The notes: generated by a model not told the origin, from the sequence alone. A DNA stretch of 64,000 nt from Corynebacterium singulare (GCF_000833575.1 NZ_CP010827.1:1599993-1663992), one strand, 5' to 3'. Numbered from the stretch's first letter, positions 1-10,665 are shown. Made by a program: numbers and translations.

Positions 1-168
<168 letters not shown>

Positions 169-205
169 CTAGTCAGCGCTCAACTTTACCTGCCACGGGC
201 TACGC

Positions 206-1564
206 TTATCGACGCCGCCCCCGAATGATGTCCCGCAACCGACCTAAATAGTCACGCACGCGCTTTTCCGCGCCGTGGTCGGTGGGGTGGTAATAGGTGG
301 CGTCGACAAGCGCGTCTGGCAAATATTGCTGCGCCACCACGCCGCGCGGATCATCGTGCGGGTACGCATAGCCCACCGCATTACCTAGGCGCTTCGCACC
401 TTCGTAGTGCCCATCACGCAGGTGTGCCGGCACGTGCCCAATCTTGCCGGCCTGGACATCGGCTTGTGCGGCGTTGATAGCGTTGATAACAGAATTGGAT
501 TTGGGCGCTGTGGCCAGGTGGATGGTGGCTTGTGCCAGTGGTATACGCGCTTCAGGTAACCCAATGAGCGCGGCTGCTTCAGCAGCGGCCACAGCTGTAG
601 GAAGGGCCGTCGGATCCGCCATGCCAATGTCCTCAGACGCATGCACTATGAGGCGGCGGGCAATAAAGCGCGGGTCCTCCCCTGCCTCCACCATGCGGGC
701 CAAGTAGTGCAAGGCCGCATCGACATCGGAGCCACGGATCGACTTGATAAATGCAGAGACGACGTCATAATGCTGGTCTCCGTCACGGTCGTAGCGAACA
801 ACGGCCCGGTTGACGTTGGCGGTGAGAATGTCCGTGGTAAGTTCCTCGCCATCAGGAACAGCCTCAGCAGCCGCTTCCAGATACGTCAGAGTGCGCCGAG
901 CATCTCCCCCGGCGAGCAGCACGAGTTGGTCAAGGGCTTCATCACTCGCAGTGATTCTTCCGTTGAGGCCTCGCTCGCTTGCCAGGGCGCGCTCGGCAAG
1001 GGTGCGAAGCGCAGCGTCATCGAGTGGCTGCAGATGGCACAACAAGGAACGCGAAAGTAGCGGAGCAACGACAGAGAAGGACGGGTTCTCCGTGGTGGCG
1101 GCAACAAGCAGGACGGTGCGGTTCTCTACCGCAGCGAGGAGCGCATCCTGCTGTGTCTTGGAAAAGCGGTGAACCTCATCAATGAAAAGAACGGTGCGGC
1201 GTCCCTCAATAAGCTCGCGGCGCGCGTGGGTAATGACTTCACGGACTTGCTTAACGCCGGAGTCCAGCGCAGACAAACCCACGAAATTGTCTCCCAGCGA
1301 AGCCGCGATGAGGGAAGCCAGAGTGGTCTTGCCGGTACCGGGCGGGCCGTACAAGATAACGGAGGCGTCGCCAGAGCCCTCCACCAGACGCCGCAGCGGA
1401 GTTCCCGGCTCCAGCAAATGCTGCTGCCCCACCACCTCGTCCAAGCTCTGGGGCCGCATGCGCGCAGCCAACGGCGAACCGGAATGCGTAGCGAACATAT
1501 CCGCACCGGCGGCAGCTGGAGGTTGGGCGGCGGGCTCATCGCCGAAAAGCGACCCTTGACCCAT
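206..1564 (-). CDS. rarA: Replication-associated recombination protein RarA (MgsA), AAA+ ATPase
   Basis: A 452-residue AAA+ ATPase related to clamp loaders and RuvB that acts at stalled replication forks. Walker A (GPPGTGKT) is at about residues 73-80 and Walker B (LFIDEVHRF) at about 126-134, followed by sensor 1 (AATTENPSF) and the C-terminal tetramerisation region typical of the family. Length matches the family. The N-terminus carries QGSLF at residues 3-7, which resembles a beta-clamp binding pentapeptide (QxxLF); that function is inferred. Its ATG overlaps the stop codon of the upstream kinase-like gene in TGATG, so the two are probably translationally coupled. It corresponds to M. tuberculosis Rv2559c by sequence type and position. 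Confidence 0.93.
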   Translation of the reverse strand: MGQGSLFGDEPAAQPPAAAGADMFATHSGSPLAARMRPQSLDEVVGQQHLLEPGTPLRRLVEGSGDASVILYGPPGTGKTTLASLIAASLGDNFVGLSALDSGVKQVREVITHARRELIEGRRTVLFIDEVHRFSKTQQDALLAAVENRTVLLVAATTENPSFSVVAPLLSRSLLCHLQPLDDAALRTLAERALASERGLNGRITASDEALDQLVLLAGGDARRTLTYLEAAAEAVPDGEELTTDILTANVNRAVVRYDRDGDQHYDVVSAFIKSIRGSDVDAALHYLARMVEAGEDPRFIARRLIVHASEDIGMADPTALPTAVAAAEAAALIGLPEARIPLAQATIHLATAPKSNSVINAINAAQADVQAGKIGHVPAHLRDGHYEGAKRLGNAVGYAYPHDDPRGVVAQQYLPDALVDATYYHPTDHGAEKRVRDYLGRLRDIIRGRRR

Positions 1565-2811
1565 CAGGACTCCCGCAGACGCCCGGCTACCTGCCGGCCA
1601 AACTCAGACACAGAGCCGCAACCATCACTCTGGCACTGTGCGGCAAAGCGCGACAATGCCTCAAACGTTTCATAAAGATCACGACGGATGAGTACTTCAT
1701 CTTCAGTGAAAGGGCCGTGGTCCGAAGGCCGCAGGAGTGAGCGCTTCGGGTCGTGGTAGACATCCGCATTGCCCTCGGCCAATGCCACCACACCTTCAAT
1801 ACCGCCGGCATACATGGTGGTAACACTGGACAGAGCCCAGCCGATAATGCAGGCGACGATGAGCTCATGCAGCGTCTTTTCATCCGCGAGCTGCGGCCAG
1901 ACATCCACGATGCGGCGCTGCCAGGCGTGGATAAACACCTCTGCTTCGTCATCCGTGATGGGACGAGTAAAGAGAAACTGCGGGAACCCGGCTACCACGC
2001 AGGCGACGTCGAAGCCCACATTCCGAAAGCCTGCCCATTCGTAGTCCAGGAACGTCACAGTCTCGCCCACAATGATGTTGTCCGGAGACAAGTCAAAGGG
2101 GGTGAAAGCGCGGTTTCGGCCGGAGCTCAGGTTCTTCGTCGCCTCGCGGGCACGTTCCAGCACGTGTTCCGAGGGCTCAATGCCTGCCTCGCGGAGGATT
2201 TCGGCGCCGATAAGGATGGATTTTTGCAGCGAATCATCCCGCAATGCCTGGTGCTCAGCATATTCCGGATGATGACGCAGCTGACGGTTGAGCAGCGCGT
2301 CGTAGTCTTCCTTGCGGCTGGCTGTCCCAGCATGCATTTTGCCCAGCGCGCTGCCAAGACCTCGGAGCAGGTCACGACGCTCATCCTCGCCGCTGCGGGC
2401 AAGAGTGTCGGCAAAAGTGTCGCCATCACCGGCGTCAGACAGCACGAGAATGCGCTTATCGACGTCGTGGGCGAGCAACACCGGCCCCGGCCGCACCTCC
2501 TCAGACAGAGAGGTGGTGAACTGATATGCCACGACTTCCCGAAGCAGTGCTGCGTCGTCGATGGTGTGGCCAGTGACTGGGTTGTATTTAATAACAACAG
2601 AGCGGTACGGAAAGAAAGCACTGGGGGCGGTACGCGCGCGGACCACGACGGCATTACCGGAGCCGCTGAGGGTCTCAATATCGCTCAATTCCGGTTCGCC
2701 GCCAAAGCGGCGCGAGAGCATCTGCGATGCCTCCGCCACCACGGTACTTTCGACTGATCCCTGCTCCACAGCATTCACTGGCTCGTCTGCCTCCACTTGT
2801 CTTTGGCTCAT
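1564..2811 (-). CDS. Aminoglycoside phosphotransferase-like kinase of unknown substrate
   Basis: A protein of about 415 residues with a protein-kinase-like fold of the APH/choline kinase type. The nucleotide-binding region (residues about 30-110) has an [11 protein letters not shown] glycine loop and VVIKYNP carrying the likely lysine. The catalytic-loop equivalent reads FDLSPDN, followed by FLDYEWAG for the metal-binding Asp. The usual HxDxxxxN is altered: the His position is Pro. The ATG at 2811 is chosen because upstream codons encode unlikely low-complexity sequence and a GAGG lies 12 bases upstream; the frame could open at 2895. It is translationally coupled to rarA. The substrate cannot be told from sequence. 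Confidence 0.65.
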   Translation of the reverse strand: MSQRQVEADEPVNAVEQGSVESTVVAEASQMLSRRFGGEPELSDIETLSGSGNAVVVRARTAPSAFFPYRSVVIKYNPVTGHTIDDAALLREVVAYQFTTSLSEEVRPGPVLLAHDVDKRILVLSDAGDGDTFADTLARSGEDERRDLLRGLGSALGKMHAGTASRKEDYDALLNRQLRHHPEYAEHQALRDDSLQKSILIGAEILREAGIEPSEHVLERAREATKNLSSGRNRAFTPFDLSPDNIIVGETVTFLDYEWAGFRNVGFDVACVVAGFPQFLFTRPITDDEAEVFIHAWQRRIVDVWPQLADEKTLHELIVACIIGWALSSVTTMYAGGIEGVVALAEGNADVYHDPKRSLLRPSDHGPFTEDEVLIRRDLYETFEALSRFAAQCQSDGCGSVSEFGRQVAGRLRES

Positions 2812-2944
2812 CGATGGTACTCGCCTCACAGCTGACATGTGCGACGCACCTACACATAGATGCGTCGCACTAGCGTGGCTCGAGGCCGGCCTCAAGACTT
2901 TTGGCTGCTAACGCAGCCTGCCGTCACTTATTCTGCCTTTACCT

Positions 2945-4768
2945 CTATTGTGCCTCTACCTCGTCCTTTGCGGACTTATCAGCTTTCGCAGCCTTTTCTG
3001 GCTTGAAGTCCACGCCGGTTTCCTTGCGCTGCGCCGCCGGGATGGTGCCAGGGGCATCGGTCAGCGGGTCAACGCCGCCGCCGGACTTCGGGAAAGCGAT
3101 AACGTCGCGGATGGAATCGAAACCACCGAGCAGGGAGACGATGCGGTCCCAGCCGAAGGCGATACCGCCGTGCGGCGGTGCACCGTACTGGAATGCGTCC
3201 AAGAGGAAACCGAACTTCTCCTGCGCTTCCTCCTCGCCGATACCCATGACGTCGAAGACACGCTTCTGTACATCCTGGTTGTGAATACGGATGGAGCCAC
3301 CACCGATCTCATTGCCGTTGCAGACAATGTCATAGGCGTACGCCAAGGCCTCGCCCGGCTCCTTATCAAAGGAGTCCATGTACTCCGGCTTCGGAGAGGT
3401 GAAAGCGTGGTGGACAGCGGTCCACGTGGAGTGTCCCAGAGCCACGTCGCCAGAAGCAGTTGCGTCGGCGGAGGGCTCGAACAACGGGGCATCTACAACC
3501 CAGGTGAAGGCCCAGTCGCCGTCCTTGATGAGGTCAAGCTTCTTAGCAATCTCGCCGCGGGCAGCGCCGAGAAGAGCGCGGGAAGACTTGGTGTCGCCTG
3601 CGGCGAAGAAAATAGCGTCACCCGGCTTCGCGCCAACGTGCTCAGCGATGCCCTCACGCTCGGCATCGGTGATGTTCTTTGCCACCGGACCGCCCAGGGT
3701 GCCGTCCTCAGCGATGGTGATGTAAGCCAGACCCTTAGCGCCGCGCTGCTTGGCCCACTCTTGCCAGGCATCGAACTGGCGGCGCGGCTGGGAGGCACCA
3801 CCATCCATAACTACTGCGCCAACGTACTCATTCTGGAAGACACGGAAAGTCGTGTCCTTGAAGAACTCTGTGCACTCGGTGATCTTGATGTCAAAACGCA
3901 AATCCGGCTTGTCAGAGCCGTAATACTTCATGGCATCGGCGTAGGTCATACGCGGGATCGGAGTGGTGATCTCGTAACCGATGAGCTTCCACAGGGCAGA
4001 CACGATTTCCTCTGCCAACGCGATAACGTCATCCTGGTCCACGAAGGACATCTCAACGTCAAGCTGAGTAAACTCCGGCTGGCGGTCTGCGCGGAAATCC
4101 TCATCACGGTAACAGCGGGCGATTTGGTAGTAACGCTCCATTCCGGAGACCATGAGCAGCTGCTTGAACAGCTGCGGAGACTGCGGCAAGGCATACCAGC
4201 TGCCCGGCTTCAAGCGAGCCGGAACGAGGAAGTCGCGAGCACCTTCCGGGGTGGAACGCGTCAGGGTCGGAGTCTCAATCTCGGTGAAATCGTGGCTGTC
4301 CAGTACCTGACGGGCGGCGCGGTTGGCGGCCGAGCGCAGGCGTAGAGCCTCAGCCTGACGCTCGCGACGCAGGTCCAGGTAGCGGTATTTCAGGCGGGTT
4401 TCCTCGCCTACTTCACCGGAGGAGGACGGGTCATCGATCTGGAACGGCAGTGCTGCAGACTTGTTAAGCACCTCGAGTTCGGTGACGTTGATCTCAATCT
4501 CACCGGAAGCCAGGTTCGGGTTCGCGGAACCTTCCGGACGCGGCTCGACTACACCGGTGACCTTGACGCAGTACTCGGAGCGCAGATCGTGGGCACGCTC
4601 GGCCACGTCAGTCTCGCGGAAAACAACCTGGGCAACACCAGAGCGGTCACGCAGGTCGATGAAGATAACACCGCCGTGATCGCGACGGCGAGCCACCCAA
4701 CCCGTCAGCGTGACGGTCTCCCCCGCCATCTCCTTGCGCAGTTCGCCTGCCAAATGTGTACGCAGCAC
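2945..4768 (-). CDS. aspS: Aspartyl-tRNA synthetase, probably non-discriminating (Asp/Asn)
   Basis: A class II synthetase of 607 residues. It has an N-terminal OB-fold anticodon-binding domain (residues about 1-105), a catalytic core with motif 2 ([20 protein letters not shown]), a bacterial GAD insertion domain, and motif 3 ([10 protein letters not shown]). The C-terminus is a Lys/Ala-rich tail ([12 protein letters not shown]). Residue 31 is His (RRRDHGG), and a Gly (RPEG) sits near residue 80. In characterised enzymes these residues accompany relaxed tRNA-Asp/tRNA-Asn specificity, so Asn-tRNA is probably finished by GatCAB (inference). It is followed by the kinase-like gene and rarA, as in related actinobacteria. 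Confidence 0.95.
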   Translation of the reverse strand: MLRTHLAGELRKEMAGETVTLTGWVARRRDHGGVIFIDLRDRSGVAQVVFRETDVAERAHDLRSEYCVKVTGVVEPRPEGSANPNLASGEIEINVTELEVLNKSAALPFQIDDPSSSGEVGEETRLKYRYLDLRRERQAEALRLRSAANRAARQVLDSHDFTEIETPTLTRSTPEGARDFLVPARLKPGSWYALPQSPQLFKQLLMVSGMERYYQIARCYRDEDFRADRQPEFTQLDVEMSFVDQDDVIALAEEIVSALWKLIGYEITTPIPRMTYADAMKYYGSDKPDLRFDIKITECTEFFKDTTFRVFQNEYVGAVVMDGGASQPRRQFDAWQEWAKQRGAKGLAYITIAEDGTLGGPVAKNITDAEREGIAEHVGAKPGDAIFFAAGDTKSSRALLGAARGEIAKKLDLIKDGDWAFTWVVDAPLFEPSADATASGDVALGHSTWTAVHHAFTSPKPEYMDSFDKEPGEALAYAYDIVCNGNEIGGGSIRIHNQDVQKRVFDVMGIGEEEAQEKFGFLLDAFQYGAPPHGGIAFGWDRIVSLLGGFDSIRDVIAFPKSGGGVDPLTDAPGTIPAAQRKETGVDFKPEKAAKADKSAKDEVEAQ

Positions 4769-4971
4769 GTTTGTTCAATCCCTTCTCATTGTTGACGCTC
4801 ATGCCCACCCACGCCACGCGTAAACAGCACGCGCCGAGGAGCACAAGAACTTGAACGGCCCAAGTCTACCGCCCCTACCGCACGCGCTCAGCGCTGGGGG
4901 CAGGCGAGGCTAGTGGCGCTGCTCCCCGCGCAGTCCCACTCGGTTGCGTTCCTTGTGGCAAAATCTTGTCC

Positions 4972-5865
4972 ATGACTTTCAAATCTGGCGCAAGTTTTGA
5001 CGGCAAGCGGGCCAGCTCCGGCGGACGCGGCCGTGGCGGAATGATTGCCACCGGTGGCGGCGTTGGCTCCCTCCTCCTCATCGGTCTCTACCTCCTCCTC
5101 GGTGGCGATCCGGGTGCTATCACCGGTAGCCAGTCCCAACCGGACCAAACCCAGGTCGGCCCTGAGGAAAGCGGCGAGGATGCATTCGCACACTGCAAGA
5201 CGGCGGAAGATGGCAACGAATACGATGACTGCCGCGTGATGTTTGCCGCCCAGTCCGTAGACAAGGTCTGGGAAACTGTACTGCCAGAGCAGGCGGGACT
5301 AGATTACGTCGAACCCGGCCGCGTCATTTTCAGCAACACCACGGTGACTGGCTGCGGCCAGGCCTCCGGCGCAACGGGACCTTTCTACTGTCCAGCCGAT
5401 GAATCGGCCTACTTCGATACCGCATTCTTTGACCAGCTCCGCAACTTCGGAGGTGAAAACGCTCCGCTCGCACAGATGTACATCGTGGCCCACGAGTTTG
5501 GCCACCACATCCAGAAGATCGAGGGCACTCTAAGTCTTTCCAATTACAACGACCCCGGCGAGGACTCTAACGCCGTCAAGATTGAGCTGCAGGCGGATTG
5601 CTACGCAGGCCTGTGGGCGCACTATGCCGATGAAGGCGAGGACGCCCTGCTGGAGACCATTACCGAACAGCAGGTGACGGACGCTGTGAACACCGCCCGT
5701 GCGGTGGGCGATGACAACATCCAGCGCCGCTCTGGTGGCGAGGTCCGCCCAGATACGTGGACCCACGGATCCTCCGAAGACCGCGCAAAGTACTTCTTGG
5801 CGGGCTATGAGTCAGGCAAGATGGAACAGTGCGATACCTTGGAACGCGGTGTCTACAAGTCTTAA
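4972..5865 (+). CDS. YpfJ-type neutral zinc metallopeptidase, membrane-anchored
   Basis: A 297-residue predicted zinc metallopeptidase of the YpfJ family. It begins with a short glycine- and arginine-rich cytoplasmic segment, followed by one membrane helix (residues about 30-45, GGVGSLLLIGLYLLL), so the catalytic domain should face outward. The zinc-binding HEFGHH motif is in the middle, and ELQADCYAGLWAHYA downstream supplies the third ligand. The ATG at 4972 is preferred over a TTG six bases upstream. There is no Shine-Dalgarno, but CAAAAT ends seven bases before the ATG, so a leaderless mRNA is possible. A strong terminator follows at 5921-5958. The physiological substrate is unknown for the family. 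Confidence 0.85.
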   Translation: MTFKSGASFDGKRASSGGRGRGGMIATGGGVGSLLLIGLYLLLGGDPGAITGSQSQPDQTQVGPEESGEDAFAHCKTAEDGNEYDDCRVMFAAQSVDKVWETVLPEQAGLDYVEPGRVIFSNTTVTGCGQASGATGPFYCPADESAYFDTAFFDQLRNFGGENAPLAQMYIVAHEFGHHIQKIEGTLSLSNYNDPGEDSNAVKIELQADCYAGLWAHYADEGEDALLETITEQQVTDAVNTARAVGDDNIQRRSGGEVRPDTWTHGSSEDRAKYFLAGYESGKMEQCDTLERGVYKS

Positions 5866-5920
5866 GCAGACTATAAGTCTTAATCATCTGTGAGCGGCTC
5901 CCGAGCCACCCACCACCCCA

Positions 5921-5958
5921 GTGCGCAGCCCCATTCGTGCAGTGCTGCGCACTTTTTT
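5921..5958 (+). terminator. Rho-independent terminator of the zinc peptidase gene
   Basis: GTGCGCAGC (5921-5929) pairs perfectly with GCTGCGCAC (5944-5952) and is followed by six T residues. It lies inside the open frame that extends upstream of the phosphate permease, which argues against any permease start before 5958. Confidence 0.9.
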
Positions 5959-6189
5959 ATACCCACAGAGATGGGCGCCACAGCGCATAAGTTCGCACAG
6001 CGAGCAAAGGGTCAAATACTTAAAAAGTTTAAGGCCCTAGCTACGAGTTGTTCATCTGTTGTCCACTTCGGTTCTTTACGCTATTCGCGGCCCCGCCGAA
6101 CTGTGGCGGGTACCTCTCTATCTTTAAGCACTTGGCAAGCCCCTCCACGGTCCGTCGCGGAGCGGCTCCCTTTAGAAAGGAACGACGTT
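5959..6189 (+). promoter_or_regulatory. Upstream region and ribosome binding site of the phosphate permease gene
   Basis: Together with the terminator before it, this is a gene-free stretch of about 320 bases. AGAAAGGA at 6174-6181 is a good ribosome binding site eight bases before the TTG at 6190 and decides that start. An A/T-rich segment at about 6010-6035 and the area around 6050-6080 could hold the promoter, but I see no convincing -35/-10 pair and no clear Pho-type direct repeats. Confidence 0.5.
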
Positions 6190-7800
6190 TTGAGCACCGC
6201 CACACCGACGATGCCGGACCTTGAGAAGGTAAACGGCAAGAACAGGGATTGGATTTGGCACCTGTTCTTCGGCGTCCTCACCGCCGCCACCCTCGTCTTC
6301 TTCATCGTGTGGGGCAACGGAGAGATCGCCGATGGATCCAGCAGCATCCTCCTCGTTACCGCCATTATTTTCGCCCTCTTCATGGCATTCAACATCGGCG
6401 GCAATGACGTCGCCAACTCCTTCGGTACTTCCGTTGGCGCCGGCACCCTGTCTATGAAGCAGGCCCTTGCAGTCGCCGCCATCTTCGAGGTCTCCGGCGC
6501 CATCCTGGCCGGTGGCGAGGTGACGGATACCGTGCGCTCCGGCATCGTGGATCTCAATGCCATCGACGGCCTCGACCCGATGGAATTCGTCTACATCATG
6601 ATGTCTTCCCTGCTGGGCGCTGCAATCTGGCTGCTCGTTGCCACCCGCATGGGCTGGCCTGTTTCCACCACTCACTCCATCGTCGGCGGTATCGTCGGTG
6701 CTGCGCTTACCGTTGGTTTCATTACCGGCAAGGGCGGCATGGACATGGTTCAGTGGGGCGGCATCGGCAAAATCGCTATCTCCTGGGTCCTTTCCCCGGT
6801 CCTTGGCGGTATCGCTGCCTACCTGCTCTTCAAGTGGATTAAGACCTCTATCCTTGTCTACAACGAGTCTGCTGACCAGCGTCTGCGTGAGATTAAGACT
6901 CGCCGCGCTGAGCTCCGCAAGGAGCACAAGTCTCGCTTTGAGCGTATGAACGAACTGCAGCAGATTTCCTACACCAATGCGATGGCCCGTGACGCTGCCC
7001 TGACCTCCGAAGAGGACTACGACCCTGAGGCTCTCGAGTCCGAGTACTACCGCGAACTTCACGACATCAACAAGGATTTGGATGATGTCGATGCCCACCG
7101 CGCGTTGGAGAACTGGGTTCCGGTGCTCGCTGCATTGGGCGCCATCATCATTTCCGCAATGGTTCTCTTCAAGGGTCTCAAGCACACCGGTGTTGACTTC
7201 TCTACCCTGCAGAACCTCCTCGTCATGGGCATGGTGGGCGCCGCAGTCTGGATGGCTGTGTTCATCTTTGCTCGTTCCTTGAAGAAGAAGTCCCTGGATC
7301 GTTCGACCTTCCTTCTCTTCTCCTGGATGCAGGTCTTTACCGCATCTGCCTTCGCGTTCTCCCACGGCTCGAACGATATCGCTAACGCCATCGGCCCCTT
7401 CGCTGCGGTCTTTGACGTTCTGAAGACCAACCAGATTTCTGATGAGGTATCCGTCCCGCTGCCCGTTATGGTGTGCATGGGTATCGCGCTGATTTCTGGC
7501 CTGTGGTTCATCGGCCGCTTCGTTATTCAGACCGTGGGTTCTGGTCTGACTCAGATGCACCCGTCCTCTGGCTTCGCCGCTGAGCTGGCTGCCGCCGCCG
7601 TAGTCATGGCTGCATCCCTGCTGGGTCTGCCGGTCTCCTCCACCCACATCCTCATTGGTGCTGTTCTGGGTGTCGGTGTTGTCAACCGCGCCGCAAACTG
7701 GAACCTCATGAAGCCCATTGCCCTAGCGTGGGTTATCACCCTTCCGGCTGCAGCTGCTATCGCCGCTGTCACCGTCTCCGTGCTGCGCGTGGTCTTCTAA
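6190..7800 (+). CDS. pit: PiT-family inorganic phosphate transporter
   Basis: A 536-residue low-affinity phosphate:cation symporter of the inner membrane. The two duplicated PiT signatures are visible: [19 protein letters not shown] in the first half and [17 protein letters not shown] in the second. Two matching [13 protein letters not shown] and [13 protein letters not shown] motifs mark the halves. Between them is a charged cytoplasmic loop of about 110 residues ([18 protein letters not shown] and onward). The TTG start at 6190 has a well-placed AGAAAGGA; the open frame runs further upstream but crosses the previous gene's terminator. It is flanked by terminators, so it is probably monocistronic. 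Confidence 0.93.
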   Translation: MSTATPTMPDLEKVNGKNRDWIWHLFFGVLTAATLVFFIVWGNGEIADGSSSILLVTAIIFALFMAFNIGGNDVANSFGTSVGAGTLSMKQALAVAAIFEVSGAILAGGEVTDTVRSGIVDLNAIDGLDPMEFVYIMMSSLLGAAIWLLVATRMGWPVSTTHSIVGGIVGAALTVGFITGKGGMDMVQWGGIGKIAISWVLSPVLGGIAAYLLFKWIKTSILVYNESADQRLREIKTRRAELRKEHKSRFERMNELQQISYTNAMARDAALTSEEDYDPEALESEYYRELHDINKDLDDVDAHRALENWVPVLAALGAIIISAMVLFKGLKHTGVDFSTLQNLLVMGMVGAAVWMAVFIFARSLKKKSLDRSTFLLFSWMQVFTASAFAFSHGSNDIANAIGPFAAVFDVLKTNQISDEVSVPLPVMVCMGIALISGLWFIGRFVIQTVGSGLTQMHPSSGFAAELAAAAVVMAASLLGLPVSSTHILIGAVLGVGVVNRAANWNLMKPIALAWVITLPAAAAIAAVTVSVLRVVF

Positions 7801-7810
7801 ACCACCGCCC

Positions 7811-7863
7811 GGCGCCACACCGCCCCGCACCCATAGTGGTGTTCGGGGCGGTGTCGCCGTTTT
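7811..7863 (+). terminator. Rho-independent terminator after the phosphate permease
   Basis: ACACCGCCCCG (7817-7827) pairs with CGGGGCGGTGT (7844-7854), extended by GGCG/CGCC at the base, with a GTTTT tail at 7859-7863. Confidence 0.85.
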
Positions 7864-7869
7864 GACCCG

Positions 7870-7883
7870 TACACTGGGGCGTC
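7870..7883 (+). promoter_or_regulatory. Putative -10 element giving a leaderless mRNA for the HEPN/CBS gene
   Basis: TACACT at 7870-7875 fits the corynebacterial TANANT -10 consensus and ends eight bases before the ATG at 7884. There is no Shine-Dalgarno, so transcription would begin at or next to the start codon. This is inferred from spacing alone. Confidence 0.5.
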
Positions 7884-8606
7884 ATGAGCGACAACACCCT
7901 AGCGCGCTTCTTTGCCGCCTTCAATGAGATCGAACAGTTCCTCCGTCAAGCTATCGGCGCGAAGAATTCCGATTCCTTTTGGTGGATAGTGGACCGCGCA
8001 CACGACAAACACCTCATGAGTAAACGCCAGGCCGAACAGCTCAAGGACTTTTCCAACCTGCGCAATGCCATCGCACATGGGCGCTATTATGATGGCGATC
8101 CCATTGCTACCCCGCATCCGCAGGTCCTTGAGCAGCTTGAAAACCTTCAGCGCCTTTTGACGGACCCTCCCACTGCCCAGTCTCTTCTCTCCGAGCGTGA
8201 GGTCACCACTCTCAGCCCCGAGGCAGACATTCTGGAGGCCCTCGCGCTCATCGATAGAACGGGATACTCCCAAATCCCCATCTATGATTCTGGAGTCTTC
8301 CAGGCGCTCCTCACCACCAATGTCATCGCGCGCTGGGTGGCGGCGGATTTAAGCGACGATGGGGTGATCAATGGGGCGTCGATAAGCGCGGTGCTCACGA
8401 TGGCTGAGAGCAAGGACCGTGCCGAGTTCTTGCCGCGCACCGCTACCGCGCAAGAGGTCGTCGATGTCCTCACCGACGTTGCCGCGGATGGCACTCACCC
8501 CAGCGCTGTCCTCCTCACCGAGGACGGCGAGCGCTCGCAGCGCCCGCTGGCCATTGCCACTCCCGCCGACCTTGCCACGCTTGTCGACGCCCTCGAGTGG
8601 GAATAA
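7884..8606 (+). CDS. HEPN-like plus CBS-domain protein, function unknown
   Basis: A 240-residue cytoplasmic protein. Residues about 1-75 are helical and contain LRNAIAHGRYYDG, in which R60 and H65 give the Rx4H spacing of HEPN domains. Residues about 85-240 look like a degenerate CBS pair: VTTLSPEADILEALALIDRTGYSQIPIYDSG is a good first half, and the second is weaker. CBS pairs usually bind adenine nucleotides. The start is the ATG that follows the TACACT element. The next gene begins 43 bases downstream and may be co-transcribed. Whether the N-terminal domain is a ribonuclease or only a structural HEPN relative cannot be said from sequence. Confidence 0.6.
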   Translation: MSDNTLARFFAAFNEIEQFLRQAIGAKNSDSFWWIVDRAHDKHLMSKRQAEQLKDFSNLRNAIAHGRYYDGDPIATPHPQVLEQLENLQRLLTDPPTAQSLLSEREVTTLSPEADILEALALIDRTGYSQIPIYDSGVFQALLTTNVIARWVAADLSDDGVINGASISAVLTMAESKDRAEFLPRTATAQEVVDVLTDVAADGTHPSAVLLTEDGERSQRPLAIATPADLATLVDALEWE

Positions 8607-8649
8607 CCCAGCCTCCGTTACTGTTGATGCGTCACAGGAAGGAGAAGCC

Positions 8650-9219
8650 ATGCGTTCACTAGTCATCGTCACTGCGGGACTGTCCACGCCGTCAACGACG
8701 CGTGCGCTTGCCGACACCCTCTCCACCGCCACCAGCGCGCACCTCCATGCGCGGGGCGACGAGGCGCAGGTGACCGTCATCGAGCTCCGTCAACTCGCGG
8801 CCGAGCTGGCACTCGCCATGACGGACTGGCTGGCTCCCACTCCGCTGCTCGATGCGGCCAAGGAGTCACTTATTGCTGCCGACGGTCTGATTGCGGTAAG
8901 CCCCGTTTTCCAAGGCAGCTATTCGGGATTATTCAAGATGTTTTTCGACACCCTCGATCCCCACGCACTGGACGGACTCCCTACGCTCATCGCCGCGACG
9001 GGTGGTTCACATCGTCATGCTCTCGTGCTGGATTACGCGCTGCGCCCGCTACTTAATTACCTGCATGCCACCGTCGTGCCAACCGGTGTATACCAAGCCG
9101 CCGAAGAGCTCGCCGCTGCCCCGGAGGTGGCAAACCCTGCGCTTGCCGCACGCATTGACCGGGCTTCTGGGGAGCTCACAGATCTCATGGCAGCACGGCA
9201 TATGCACTCTGTACTATAA
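8650..9219 (+). CDS. NAD(P)H-dependent FMN reductase (CE1759-type)
   Basis: A 189-residue flavodoxin-like protein of the NADPH-dependent FMN reductase family, probably supplying reduced FMN. The N-terminus MRSLVIVTAGLSTPSTTRAL replaces the usual GSxR phosphate loop. The ISPVF-like VSPVFQGSYSGLFKMFFD and the LIAATGGSHRHAL segments match the family. The ATG at 8650 has AGGAAGGAG five bases upstream, which decides against the longer open frame starting at 8419 inside the previous gene. Its donor or acceptor partner is not in the window. Confidence 0.8.
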   Translation: MRSLVIVTAGLSTPSTTRALADTLSTATSAHLHARGDEAQVTVIELRQLAAELALAMTDWLAPTPLLDAAKESLIAADGLIAVSPVFQGSYSGLFKMFFDTLDPHALDGLPTLIAATGGSHRHALVLDYALRPLLNYLHATVVPTGVYQAAEELAAAPEVANPALAARIDRASGELTDLMAARHMHSVL

Positions 9220-9255
9220 GGGGCGCTAACCACAAAGATTTTTCAGGAGGTTTCT

Positions 9256-10665
9256 ATGACTATTAGCGTGACCGATATCTTCTCCATCGGAATCGGACCG
9301 TCCTCCTCGCATACCGTGGGCCCCATGCGAGCGGCCACGGCCTTCTTAAAGTCCCTGCCATCGCATCCGGCCAAAGTTCACACGGAGCTGCGCGGCTCGT
9401 TGTCTGCTACCGGACGCGGCCACGCGACCGATCGTGCCGTGATCCTTGGTTTGGCAGGCTGGAACCCGCTCACCGTTCCTCTCGATGCGGAGCCGCGCGC
9501 CGATGCTTTTATCCCCGCCGAGGGCTCCATCTCGGGCCCCGCGGGCGAGGTCGAGTACAGCATTTCCTTCAACAACGAACCGGTTCCCGAGCATCCCAAT
9601 TGCCTCATCTTCACGGCGTGGGACGCTGACGGCTCTGTCCTGGCCGAAGGCGCTGAATATTTTTCTGTCGGCGGCGGCTTCATCCTTTCCCGAGAGGAGT
9701 TTGACGCCGAGTTGGAAACCGATTCCGGTGTCCCTGCCGGCGTTGCCGCCGCAACCACGGAAGACACCGTTCCCTATGACTTCCAGTCGGGCGAGCACCT
9801 CCTCGATCTCTGCGCAGCTAACGAGATGGCCATCTGGGAAGTTGTGGCCGCGAACGAGGCCGTCCTGCACCGCGAAGAGGGTGGCCTAGACTATGTCTAC
9901 CGCCACCTCGACCTCGTGTGGGACATTATGCGTGAGTGCGTCACCGAAGGAATTTCCACCAAGGGCATCCTGCCTGGTGGCCTTCGTGTAAACCGCCGCG
10001 CACCGAAGATGTACCAACAGCTTCTGGACAAGCAGAACGATGAAGCCTGCGGCCTGTCCGCTATGGAATGGGTCAACCTCTACGCGCTGGCCGTCAATGA
10101 GCAGAACGCGGCCGGCGGCCGCGTTATCACCGCTCCGACGAACGGTGCCTGCGGCATCATTCCTGCCGTGCTGCATTATGCACGTGACTTCATGGCGGAT
10201 TTCACCCGTTCTGACGCTCGCCGTTACTTGCTCACCGCGGGTGCCGTGGGCATCATCATCAAGTCCAACGCCTCAATTTCGGGTGCGGAGGTGGGCTGCC
10301 AGGGAGAGGTCGGCTCGGCCTCCTCGATGGCCGCCGCCGGCATGGCTGAACTACTTGGCGCCACCCCGGCGCAGGTCGAAAACGCCGCGGAAATTGCCCT
10401 TGAGCACAATCTCGGCCTCACCTGCGATCCGGTGGGCGGTCTCGTGCAGATTCCCTGCATCGAGCGCAACGCCATCGGTGCGGTCAAGGCCATCAACGCC
10501 GCTCGCCTCGCCCGCATGGGCGAGGGAACTCACTACGTCACCCTCGACAACGCCGTGCGCACCATGGCCGAGACCGGCCGCGACATGCTCTCCAAGTACA
10601 AGGAGACCTCGCTCGGCGGCCTGGCCAAAACGATGGGGTTCAGTGTGTCCCAGGTGGAGTGCTAA
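9256..10665 (+). CDS. sdaA: L-serine dehydratase, iron-sulfur type, single chain
   Basis: A 469-residue fused alpha/beta enzyme that deaminates L-serine to pyruvate and ammonia. It starts [20 protein letters not shown], the classical signature of the beta part. The later part has the cysteines expected to hold the [4Fe-4S] cluster ([30 protein letters not shown]). Length agrees with one-chain enzymes. AGGAGG lies six bases before the ATG. Its stop overlaps the hisS stop by four bases on the opposite strand, leaving no room for a separate terminator. Confidence 0.95.
   Translation: MTISVTDIFSIGIGPSSSHTVGPMRAATAFLKSLPSHPAKVHTELRGSLSATGRGHATDRAVILGLAGWNPLTVPLDAEPRADAFIPAEGSISGPAGEVEYSISFNNEPVPEHPNCLIFTAWDADGSVLAEGAEYFSVGGGFILSREEFDAELETDSGVPAGVAAATTEDTVPYDFQSGEHLLDLCAANEMAIWEVVAANEAVLHREEGGLDYVYRHLDLVWDIMRECVTEGISTKGILPGGLRVNRRAPKMYQQLLDKQNDEACGLSAMEWVNLYALAVNEQNAAGGRVITAPTNGACGIIPAVLHYARDFMADFTRSDARRYLLTAGAVGIIIKSNASISGAEVGCQGEVGSASSMAAAGMAELLGATPAQVENAAEIALEHNLGLTCDPVGGLVQIPCIERNAIGAVKAINAARLARMGEGTHYVTLDNAVRTMAETGRDMLSKYKETSLGGLAKTMGFSVSQVEC

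Noticed and set aside
2896..2944. GGCTGC/GCAGCC hairpin after aspS as a terminator
   Set aside because: The T run is on the wrong side for the minus-strand gene, and the short stem is not convincing.
5890..6189. N-terminal extension of the phosphate permease frame
   Set aside because: It passes through a strong terminator (5921-5958), and a well-placed ribosome binding site marks the TTG at 6190.
6172..7647. A 491-codon minus-strand open frame antisense to the phosphate permease
   Set aside because: His/Gly/Asp-rich shadow without membrane segments or motifs; the plus strand has both PiT signatures.
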